64,000 bases of DNA, taken from contig AUXH01000004.1 in assembly GCA_000482145.1 (NCBI GenBank), positions 1-64,000 of the forward strand, read 5' to 3'. This stretch comes from Strigomonas culicis (lineage: Eukaryota; Euglenozoa; Kinetoplastea; Trypanosomatida; Trypanosomatidae). How positions within the stretch are numbered: the first letter of the stretch is position 1; each line of letters starts with the position of its first letter. Of the stretch, positions 9,864 to 17,347 are shown one piece after another. The translations under genes were made by a program, and so were the position numbers. Below the pieces are notes generated by a model that worked only from the letters and a program-made list of their open reading frames with translations, did no database searches and was not told the origin of the DNA.

Positions 9864-10157
9864 ATGCCTCCGAAGAAGACCAGTGCCGCCGCCCTGCCCG
9901 CCGCTGCCCCGCTGCCGCCGAACGCCCAAGTGCCTTCCTCCTCCGAGGGCACGGCGGAGCTCACGTCCTTCGTGCAGAGTCTGCTGCAGCAGATGCAAAC
10001 ACGCTTCGAGGACATGTCCAACAACATTATCACGAAGATTGATGAGATGGGTGTGCGGATAGATGAGCTGGAGACCTCCATCGATGAGCTGATGCAGCAG
10101 GCCGGCACCGAAGAGGGCGACAGCGGCAAGGCGAAGGCGAAGAAGGGCAAGTCCTAA
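9864..10157 (+). CDS. HSBP1: Heat shock factor binding protein 1 (HSBP1) homologue
   Basis: This 97-aa protein matches HSBP1. After an Ala/Pro-rich N-terminus (1-33), residues about 37-81 form a continuous heptad-repeat helix. In it FVQSLLQQMQTRFEDMSNNI and the following IDEMGVRIDELETSIDELMQQAG track the HSBP1 consensus almost position by position. The C-terminus is a short Gly/Lys tail. HSBP1 forms coiled-coil oligomers that bind and dampen HSF1 in animals. It has also been linked to assembly of the WASH complex on endosomes, which may suit an organism that controls genes mostly after transcription. The function here is inferred from the family alone. Confidence 0.88.
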   Translation: MPPKKTSAAALPAAAPLPPNAQVPSSSEGTAELTSFVQSLLQQMQTRFEDMSNNIITKIDEMGVRIDELETSIDELMQQAGTEEGDSGKAKAKKGKS

Positions 10158-11218
10158 AACAACATCACCGATAGAACAAAGGAGTTCAGAATAATCAATC
10201 TGTTAGTAAGAATAAGAAAGCAGCTGCAATGGTAACATCTAGTACTGAATATAACACCACACACAGAGAGGGACTCTTCACAGCCCACATGCGGCGTATG
10301 GAAGGTGTCCTTTTTTTTTTGTTTCTCACGTCGACGAGTTCTAGTACTGCGATGCACAGCTGCAGCGTACGGTCTTGGACTTGTTTTTTCCCAACTACTC
10401 GAGGAAAAAAAGAGATAGAAATAACAATGTAGCTTCTTTTTCTTTTGTTCTTCCTCACTTCTTACTTCGTTATAACGTGTTCCTTGTGTGAAAAAAATGG
10501 ATACACACAATAGCACAAACTACTGGGTCTATTCTCTTGTGTATGTTTGTGTGTATGTGCGTCTAATGGTGCTCAGGTGTGTCTTGTTGTGGTGGTATTT
10601 ATCATTCTTCGTTTGTTTCTAGACCTTGTAAAAAGAAGTGTGTCTTCTTCAGTCAAAAAAGAATCTAGATCTGTTTTTTCTTCTTTGAACCGAAAAAGAA
10701 CAGAATGAAACTTAATAGTTAGACACAATGTTAAAGACTAACTAAGCACCTTTAAATATCCTGTTCTCTCTCTCTCTCTGTTCGCATGAACGAGGAATAA
10801 AATGAGAAGAAGAGGATGCTTCGTATCAGCACACTTTTTTTGCGCATGCTGTGTACGTTGCATTTGCCGTCAGATATTATAATTGCAAAACGTTACTTTA
10901 TTATTATTACTTTTTCTTTTCTTGATGTTCCTACGTTAGTATTGTACCTCCAGAGAATAATTGTGCAGCGGCGCTTTCGCATAGTTTTTTTTTTAAAAAA
11001 AAGAAACAGAAAAACGTCCATCCTTTCTGCATTCGAAACAAGCATCGTGTATACACTTTGCTTCGTTTTTATTTCTATACTCCGCAGATGTGTTCTTCAT
11101 TTGTTTACTTTTCTTTCCACACTTACGTTTCTTGTTGGTTCACTGTTCATCGCAGTAGCTACAGAAGGCAAAGTTTTCTTCTTTCCTGTTTTTATTATTC
11201 AACGGCCTTATCTCCACC
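10158..11218. other. Long (1.06 kb) intergenic region
   Basis: AT-rich throughout, with T runs, a short CT repeat at about 10768-10783 and a T8A8 stretch near 10985-11003. The likely acceptor for the ankyrin gene is AG at 11154-11155 after a T-rich tract. One ORF (10816-11229) crosses it but has non-coding composition. I see no RNA gene. It is about twice the usual gap size here. Confidence 0.6.
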
Positions 11219-11725
11219 ATGAGCGCTGAAGGGCTCTCCAAGCGCCACGAGGTGAAGCGGCGAACCATCTACGACGCGTGCCGCGAGGGTGACGAGGCGC
11301 GCGTGTTGGACTACCTGTCGAAGAATGGCTGCGTCACGGAGGTGGACGAGCGTGGCATGACCATGCTGCACTACGTGACGTTTGCCGGGAACACCAAGCT
11401 CGTGACGGCGCTGCTGGCAGTGGCCTCTCCGAACAACGTGGACCTTGATGCGGTGGACAGCGACGGGTGGACGCCGCTGCACTACGCAGCGGACCGGGGA
11501 AATAACGAGATTGTGTGTCTGCTGTGTGACGAGGGGGCCAACGTGAACGCGAAGGACGGCCTCAAGCGGACGCCGCTGCACTTGGCGGCACTCGGCGGTC
11601 GCGTGGAGACGGTGAAGCTGCTCCTGCTGCGCGGTGCGGCCAAGAACGTGAAGAACGTGGCCAATATGACACCGAAAGAATGTGCAAAGGCAGCGGGTCA
11701 AACCGAATGCGAAGCACTCTTCTAG
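11219..11725 (+). CDS. Ankyrin-repeat protein
   Basis: This 168-aa protein is made almost entirely of ankyrin repeats, with about four units: residues 14-46, 47-81, 82-115 and 116-150. The consensus is clear in DGWTPLHYAADRGNNEIVCLL and KRTPLHLAALGGRVETVKLLL; the first and second units are more divergent. There is no signal peptide, membrane span or other domain. Ankyrin repeats mediate protein-protein contacts, and the partner cannot be told from the sequence. The start is the first ATG after the acceptor at about 11155. Confidence 0.88.
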   Translation: MSAEGLSKRHEVKRRTIYDACREGDEARVLDYLSKNGCVTEVDERGMTMLHYVTFAGNTKLVTALLAVASPNNVDLDAVDSDGWTPLHYAADRGNNEIVCLLCDEGANVNAKDGLKRTPLHLAALGGRVETVKLLLLRGAAKNVKNVANMTPKECAKAAGQTECEALF

Positions 11726-12064
11726 AGCACAAGAGAAAGAGAAGGATAATCACCTTTATGGAGGATGGTCACATGCTGTCTGTCTGTGTAGTTTAACGAT
11801 CAATACTCTTTACATTATACTTTTTTCTTTTTCTTTTTTCTGAGTAAACCGGTCGCGTGTTCAGAATGCTGTTAGGACGGTAAACGTTCCGATAGATCAA
11901 AGCCAGAGGAAGCCTCTAACTCCGTGTGTTATTATTGCTCTCTGACGGGTTATGGTGAGGCATGCCCATAGTATTTTCTCCCCCTTCCCTTTTCCTTCCT
12001 TCTTCGATAGGATTAGATTTGCGTATTCTTATTTTTTTTTTAGTTTCTGTTTCCCGTTACTCAT

Positions 12065-12095
<31 letters not shown>

Positions 12096-12106
12096 TCCTA
12101 TAGATC
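11726..12106. other. Intergenic region with (CA)n repeat
   Basis: T-rich DNA with a CA microsatellite at 12068-12095 directly before TATAG, whose AG (12102-12103) is the last possible acceptor before the ATG at 12107. No other feature. Confidence 0.6.
12068..12095. repeat. (CA)14 microsatellite
   Basis: About 14 CA units lie within 40 nt of the next start codon, in the probable 5'UTR or splice region. Confidence 0.9.
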
Positions 12107-13624
12107 ATGAGTGAGCAAGGACCCGTGGAAGAAACAGTGGAGATGCTGAACTACACACAGGAAGTGGAGGCCGCCCTTGACGTCTGTGAAACACTGGAGC
12201 GCGAGCTATCGGAACAGAGAAGTCTCCCCATCGTCTTCGATGACGCCGACGGCGTACAGGGGGGCTTGCTGGGCGCCTCCTCGGAGCTGGACTTGGCGCG
12301 GCTCCCGCACGACCTGACGAGCGAGCACCGCGCCCACCAGACAGCGTCGTGGGTGAAGGAGGTGTCGGGGGTGCGGCAGGACGGCGACAGCGCCGACGCG
12401 GAGGATCTTCTCGCGACAGACGTCGAGGCACGCTGGACGGAGTACGCCGTGCGGCCCGTCGCGAACGAGGGCGACGGCACGGAGGCTCCGCTGGACGGTG
12501 GAGCGTCACCCAAGAGCGGCAAGCAGCCCAGTCGCTCCTCCAAGCGGGCACGCGCGACGGCGGAGAAGAAGGAGAAGGAGGACGCGTCCAAGGTGTATCG
12601 CCACTCGCAGCGCCGTCTGCGGCACGAGGCGAAGACCTTCAGCCTCAAGGAGCTCTTCAGCAAGTCGCTGCACTCGCCTGTGGACGACAACAGCAGCGGC
12701 AGCCCGTACCTGCCTCTGCAGGATAAAGTCTTTTCCTTCACAGACAACAGCAATCGCGGGCCGCACAGCTACGCATCGCCCACGGGCACCGTGACGCCCG
12801 CCTCTCCTAGCACGCCGTGGTCACCCACGATGGTGGGTGACATCACGTCGCACTTCCTGACGGCGGTGCGCCACAAGCAGCAGCAAACGTTCCAGAAGAT
12901 CATCTCGAAGGAGATGAGCCGATCGCAGGGCATCGTGCCGCCACCGAGCGGGCCGCACCCGTCGACCGCCGTGGTAGAGGACGCCGTCGCCTCTCTGATG
13001 CTGCGGGAGGACGAGGAGCTGGTCATTGGCGACGTAGACCCGAAGGGGCGCGATGCCACGAGTAGCTCGCAGAGCAAGCTCTTGGGCTGCCTCTCCACCG
13101 ACGCGGTCGACAAGGGGGGCGACCTGCCGTCCGCCTCGTCGCTCGTCGAGTTCACCGACAGTCAGCGTCTGCCGTCCTACATCGGCAAAGACGCTGGGGT
13201 GGCACACGTCTCCGCCGAGGGGACGACGAAGCGCAGCTCCGACAAGGAGGAGGAAGAGGCGCTCGTGCGCACGCTCACGCGGCGCCACGAGATGTGGAAA
13301 CTGAGGCAGCGCAAGATCAAGTCCGACCGCATGGTGGAGCAGGACAGTCAGCTGTCCCTCACACGCCAGGAGAGCGGCAAGGGGAACAGCGTGGGGGCAG
13401 ACGCGGCCCTCAGGCGGGTGGAGGCGCCGGCTACCGTGATGGACGCCACGCTTCGACAGCGGCAGACGAACATCAAGTCGATCAAGGGCACGAACATCTC
13501 GATGGACGACATATCGATGATTCGCCGCATCAACAGTTTTGACAACACCTCCAGTCAGCGCGTGGTAGTCTTTGGCGCCGTTCAGTCGCGCGATCAAAGC
13601 AACAGTAAGAGTGCCACTCTTTAA
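12107..13624 (+). CDS. Unknown charged, low-complexity protein
   Basis: This 505-aa protein is unrecognised. It is rich in Ser, Asp, Glu, Lys and Arg and looks largely disordered. A basic stretch of nuclear-localisation type lies at about residues 143-175 (KQPSRSSKRARATAEKKEKE). A Ser-Pro/Thr-Pro cluster at about 222-242 (SPTGTVTPASPSTPWSP) resembles proline-directed kinase sites. A short helical Arg/Lys-rich segment at about 380-410 (RTLTRRHEMWKLRQRKIK) may be an RNA- or protein-binding helix. GC-rich codon use is like that of its neighbours, so it is a genuine gene. No transmembrane segment. Nuclear or cytoskeletal roles are both possible; none is shown. Confidence 0.6.
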   Translation: MSEQGPVEETVEMLNYTQEVEAALDVCETLERELSEQRSLPIVFDDADGVQGGLLGASSELDLARLPHDLTSEHRAHQTASWVKEVSGVRQDGDSADAEDLLATDVEARWTEYAVRPVANEGDGTEAPLDGGASPKSGKQPSRSSKRARATAEKKEKEDASKVYRHSQRRLRHEAKTFSLKELFSKSLHSPVDDNSSGSPYLPLQDKVFSFTDNSNRGPHSYASPTGTVTPASPSTPWSPTMVGDITSHFLTAVRHKQQQTFQKIISKEMSRSQGIVPPPSGPHPSTAVVEDAVASLMLREDEELVIGDVDPKGRDATSSSQSKLLGCLSTDAVDKGGDLPSASSLVEFTDSQRLPSYIGKDAGVAHVSAEGTTKRSSDKEEEEALVRTLTRRHEMWKLRQRKIKSDRMVEQDSQLSLTRQESGKGNSVGADAALRRVEAPATVMDATLRQRQTNIKSIKGTNISMDDISMIRRINSFDNTSSQRVVVFGAVQSRDQSNSKSATL

Positions 13625-14131
13625 AACCATATACACTCACCATATATATATATATATATCTATATTCCTACACTCCCTTTTAGGACTATAGATTCGTCGT
13701 CTTCTACACTTTCAAGTGTATTTTGTTGTGTTGATTGATTTCACTTCTTTTTTTTTTTACTTCCTTCACAACGACGAATGCGCGTTGTTCACGTCATGCA
13801 TAGATCTCCTCTTCAAGTGCACACAGTTACCTTTTTGCTGTTGATGTTCGCTTTCCAACTTTATATATAAGGACACTGTCTGTTATTTGTACGTATTCAC
13901 CCAAACTACTAAGTCATCAGTAACCAAGAGCGGAGGACCACGTAAGTGCCTATATTTACACGTAAAAGTTGAGAGAGATCCGTCCACGGATTGCTTTTAC
14001 GTCCGTTTACATGTCTTCTCGTCCTTTTCCCTTTCACTTATTTTACTCCGCAAGCGGCTTTTAGAAGTTTACTCGTCGGACTAGCCAATCCTAGTGCATT
14101 TTTTAAAAAGAATAATAGGGGACAAGACAGC
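13625..14131. other. Intergenic region with (AT)n repeat
   Basis: An AT repeat (about 13642-13659) lies just after the stop, and a T12 run lies near 13747-13758. The likely acceptor for the next gene is the CAAG ending at 14054 after a pyrimidine tract. Nothing else is seen. Confidence 0.6.
13642..13659. repeat. (AT)9 microsatellite
   Basis: Short AT array in the probable 3'UTR of the preceding gene. Confidence 0.9.
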
Positions 14132-14887
14132 ATGTCGTTAGATCCGAGTAAGATCTCGATCATCAGCTCCACCAAAGTAGACGCGAAGAAGCTCTCCGAC
14201 GTCGGTGACACGAATGCGGCGTTCGCACCCAAGCAGGTGCAGAACGCACAGCGCAACGAGAAGCGGTGCAACCTGTGCTGTATGCTCTACGGCGCGATCA
14301 TCTCGTTCGCCGCCGTGGGCTCCGTGACGGCCACGGGGACCATTGTGTCCATCCGCTCGCAGCAGCGTCTCAACTATAGCCTGAATGGCACGATGCGACA
14401 GATTATGTGGATGGCCTTCCCTGGCGTGCTCGTCGGCTCGACCATGCACTTCTTTCTCTCGGAGGCCATGTGGAGTGGTAAGAAGAACTCGTGGGGCCAG
14501 GCGTGGGTGAAGGCGATCTTGATGAATAGCGTCCTGTGGGGCGCCGGGATTGGCCTCTGCACGGGCGTGTGGCGGAAGGTGCTGCCCCTCAGCGCCGCCG
14601 GCCGCCGCCTCTTCTACCGCTACCCCGTTTCCTCCGTGCCGCTGGAGATGCGCGTCATGCGAAGCGGCAAGGAGTTCTTCACCGGCATGGGCTGGAGCTA
14701 CTGGCTCAGCGGCGTCGGGAGCGGCAACATGGCGCCCATCATTCTCGTCTCGTTTGCCGTCTACAACGAGCGGCCGTACCTGATCATGGCGCCGGGCGGC
14801 GGCTACGGCGACAGCTGTATGCCCCCGTGGCGGCGGGACCACATGGCGCGGCTGGCGAGTCCGGCGGGCGAGCCAACACAGCCATAA
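14132..14887 (+). CDS. Multi-pass membrane protein of unknown function
   Basis: This 251-aa protein (start MSLDPSK) has about four hydrophobic segments. Counted from the ATG at 14132 they lie near 51-73, 88-108, 125-147 and 205-225. They are rich in Gly and small residues (for example SFAAVGSVTATGTIV and SVLWGAGIGLCTGVW). A cysteine pair (RCNLCC) precedes the first span. The small-residue packing vaguely recalls Tim17/22/23 proteins, but I cannot align the family signature and do not assign it. The ORF extends upstream in frame to 13991, but that part is AT-rich, overlaps the pyrimidine tract and precedes the probable acceptor at 14053-14054, so it is excluded. The C-terminal 30 residues are polar. 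Confidence 0.6.
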   Translation: MSLDPSKISIISSTKVDAKKLSDVGDTNAAFAPKQVQNAQRNEKRCNLCCMLYGAIISFAAVGSVTATGTIVSIRSQQRLNYSLNGTMRQIMWMAFPGVLVGSTMHFFLSEAMWSGKKNSWGQAWVKAILMNSVLWGAGIGLCTGVWRKVLPLSAAGRRLFYRYPVSSVPLEMRVMRSGKEFFTGMGWSYWLSGVGSGNMAPIILVSFAVYNERPYLIMAPGGGYGDSCMPPWRRDHMARLASPAGEPTQP

Positions 14888-15151
14888 GCGCGTCGCCCGT
14901 GGAAGCGAAAAAGAGAAGACGAACGGAGCAGTTCAATCACATTATATCAGTAATTGGAAGTGGCTGTTGTATACATTTCCGCGCAAACCCTTACAACCTG
15001 TTTCAGTTCTTGCCACTCTGTCTATCCCTGTCACTGTGAGCTGATAGAGATCCAGCCCGGATCTGCTGCACTGCCCCTTGCCACACGCTCCCCCTACGTG
15101 CTGCTTCTCTCTCTCTCTCTCTCTTTTTTTTTTTCTCTGTCAACTGTGCCC

Positions 15152-15153
15152 AG
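15152..15153 (+). promoter_or_regulatory. Trans-splice acceptor AG 1 nt before the PUS7-like ATG
   Basis: A (CT)n plus T11 tract (15107-15136) is followed by its first AG at 15152-15153, in CCCAG. Only one base separates it from the ATG at 15155. If used, the mRNA has essentially only the spliced leader as 5'UTR. Confidence 0.6.
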
Positions 15154-15154
15154 A

Positions 15155-16984
15155 ATGGCGAAGGACCGTATTCACTACAAGAGCTCCAAGAGGCGGGCGC
15201 AGAACCTCCTCTTCGAGGAGCAGGCGGTGGGCATCACGACCTCTTGCACTGCGGCGGCCCAGGGCGGCTCTCGCAGCGACGTGGCGCAGCGCCTGGCGAA
15301 GCGCCCCGTCGGACTGCTCAAGTGGTCATACGACGATCTCTGTGTGGAGGAGCGCTTGCCGGACGCGTTCATGGCGGAGCAGGTCGACGGTGGCGACACG
15401 CCCGACACGAGCGGCAGCGTGCTGCTCAAGATTGTCAGCGAGGGCGTGCCGGATGCCACGGTCGAGCGACAGCTCCGCCAGCACCTCGGGCGCTCCGTTA
15501 GCCTGCACTTTCTGACGCCCGTGGATGTAGTGAGTAGCACCTCGCGGTACGTCTGGGTGCGGGCGAGCCCGCAAGAGGTCGAGGCGGCCCTCCGCTGCCC
15601 TCGGCAGCTCTTCACATCCTACGGCACTTTCTTTGTCACGGAGTGTCTCCGCACGCGGCTGGACCCGCAGCAGCCCGCGTTTCCCTTGCAGTACTTACCC
15701 CAGCTGCGGTACACGGTGGTCTTGCGTGATGTGCGGAGCAGTTTGGCGGACGTCCTCGCTGCCGTTCGCACCATAGGCGCCACCGGCTTTCTCAACTACC
15801 ACCACCTCGCGCGGCACGGGCTGCCGGCCCACCAGACCTTCGAGGACGCGAAGCTGCTGCTGCAGCGCGAGTACTTGGCCTTCGCCCAGCACTACGTGAA
15901 GAGCCTCACCGAGGGCGCCCTCCACACGCAGCGGGAGGTGGCGACGCTGCAGGAGATCATGGCGAACGGTCGGACGACCGAGCGGGACTGGCGCGGGGCC
16001 GCGGAGAGTGTGCGGCAGGCCCTTGCGCAGGACGCGGCGGTGATGCGCCAGCCGCAGACGGGCCTCTACCTGCCGCACCACCACATGCTCGCGGACTTTG
16101 TGGAGCGGGCCGCGACGGTGCTGCCGCGGCACCACGACTCGGCGCAGCTCTTGCAGGAGGCGGTCAGCCCACATGTGCTGCGGGAGAAGATGCGCACGGT
16201 GTCGGAGGTGCACTTCAACGCGCTCGCCTCCATTCGCTGGGAGCAGTGCGGCGGCCGCGTCGTCCCCGGGGATCTCGTCGCCACGTCGCGCACCGTCAAC
16301 TGGGACCCGTACGAGGGGAGCGCCGATCACATGCATGGCTTTCTCGGCTCCGACGCGCACCCGAACTGGCTGGACTTCAGCGACAACATCGGCTACCTGC
16401 GCAACTGCGGCGACAAACACATCACGCTGATCAAGGACGAGGGCGAGGCCGCCCAGTACACAATCCAAGACGTCGTGCTGCCCTTCTATGGCAGAGCGGT
16501 GGAGGAGCTGCCGGCACTGCCCGCCCACTCCGCCGGCGCGCTGTTCGAGACGCTGGCGAAGGAGCTCCAGGTGTCCGGGGCTGCGCACATGCGCACCGCC
16601 GCGCGCGCGGGCTACCGTCGGCTTGTGGTGACACCGCCAGCGGCCTCGCTCGGGTTCTACCTGGTCGACGAGGGGAGGCAGTGGGAGTGGGAGGAAGGGG
16701 CGTTGGGCGCGGCGCTCAAGGCCAAAACGTACAAGGATCAAGAAGGGGTGCTGCGGCTGCGGTCGCCATTCGCGGAGCTGACGAGGAAAAATATGATTGC
16801 GCGGCGAGGTATACGGGGCGAGCGGGAGCGCCACTCGTTCCTAAAGCCGGCGCGCGGCACCGGCCTCACCTTCTGCATGGAAGTGGTTCTGCCGCGGGGG
16901 ACGCCCATCACGTCGGCGGTGCGCGAGGTGTTTCGCTTTGCCACCCTCTCTCCGAAGGCGGTGTACCACTTGCTAAAGCGGTAA
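15155..16984 (+). CDS. TruD/PUS7-family pseudouridine synthase-like protein with degenerate catalytic motif
   Basis: This 609-aa protein has the TruD/Pus7 layout. A beta strand LRYTVVLRD (about 189-197) precedes GFLNYHHLARHG (211-222), the family's 'GFINYFGLQRFG' motif. A later GYRRLVVTP and a C-terminal catalytic-fold strand TGLTFCMEVVLPRG with the ITSAVREV helix follow Pus7. The catalytic motif of the family (G-x-KD-x-x-A-x-T) is replaced by TPVDVVSST at 121-129. Aspartate D124 and T129 align, but the Lys and Ala do not. TruD enzymes convert uridine to pseudouridine in tRNA, rRNA or mRNA; this one may be active, altered, or a structural pseudo-enzyme. Kinetoplastid mitoribosome assembly uses several such proteins, which is a possible home (inference). 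If the acceptor 1 nt upstream is not used, translation could start at M73, still before D124. Confidence 0.78.
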   Translation: MAKDRIHYKSSKRRAQNLLFEEQAVGITTSCTAAAQGGSRSDVAQRLAKRPVGLLKWSYDDLCVEERLPDAFMAEQVDGGDTPDTSGSVLLKIVSEGVPDATVERQLRQHLGRSVSLHFLTPVDVVSSTSRYVWVRASPQEVEAALRCPRQLFTSYGTFFVTECLRTRLDPQQPAFPLQYLPQLRYTVVLRDVRSSLADVLAAVRTIGATGFLNYHHLARHGLPAHQTFEDAKLLLQREYLAFAQHYVKSLTEGALHTQREVATLQEIMANGRTTERDWRGAAESVRQALAQDAAVMRQPQTGLYLPHHHMLADFVERAATVLPRHHDSAQLLQEAVSPHVLREKMRTVSEVHFNALASIRWEQCGGRVVPGDLVATSRTVNWDPYEGSADHMHGFLGSDAHPNWLDFSDNIGYLRNCGDKHITLIKDEGEAAQYTIQDVVLPFYGRAVEELPALPAHSAGALFETLAKELQVSGAAHMRTAARAGYRRLVVTPPAASLGFYLVDEGRQWEWEEGALGAALKAKTYKDQEGVLRLRSPFAELTRKNMIARRGIRGERERHSFLKPARGTGLTFCMEVVLPRGTPITSAVREVFRFATLSPKAVYHLLKR

Positions 16985-17240
16985 GAGCAACGCGCTACAC
17001 GCATTTGTCTCTCGAACCTCTGTTCATAGGATTTTTGTATATTTATGAGCTCTGACAAACTGCAATGCAAAACACTTCGAGGAGAGGTCTAAGTCTGTAC
17101 AATGTTTTTACAAGCACGACATTGGCCTCACTCTGTTGCTCCATGTTTGTTTGTTTGTTTTACTATGTTCTGTACCTCTCATTTCTCTTTCTTCTTTACT
17201 CTTGCACACACTAGGACACGTGACCGTACACGTGATCCAA

Positions 17241-17280
<40 letters not shown>

Positions 17281-17347
17281 TTAATTCTTATTTACCCTTT
17301 TCATAGATTCCTATTCATACATTACAGGCTGATTGTTCTGTTTTTAG
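16985..17347. other. Intergenic region with (AT)n repeat
   Basis: T-rich, with an AT array at 17242-17276. AGs at 17305-17306, 17326-17327 and 17346-17347 are candidate acceptors; the last touches the next ATG. Confidence 0.6.
17242..17276. repeat. (AT)n microsatellite
   Basis: About 17 AT units in the intergenic region. Confidence 0.9.

Noticed and set aside
10816..11229. 137-codon ORF beginning with ATG in the 1.06-kb gap
   Set aside because: AT-rich third positions and Phe/Ile/Leu/Ser-rich product from T-rich DNA; it also runs into the ankyrin gene start. It does not resemble the other genes.
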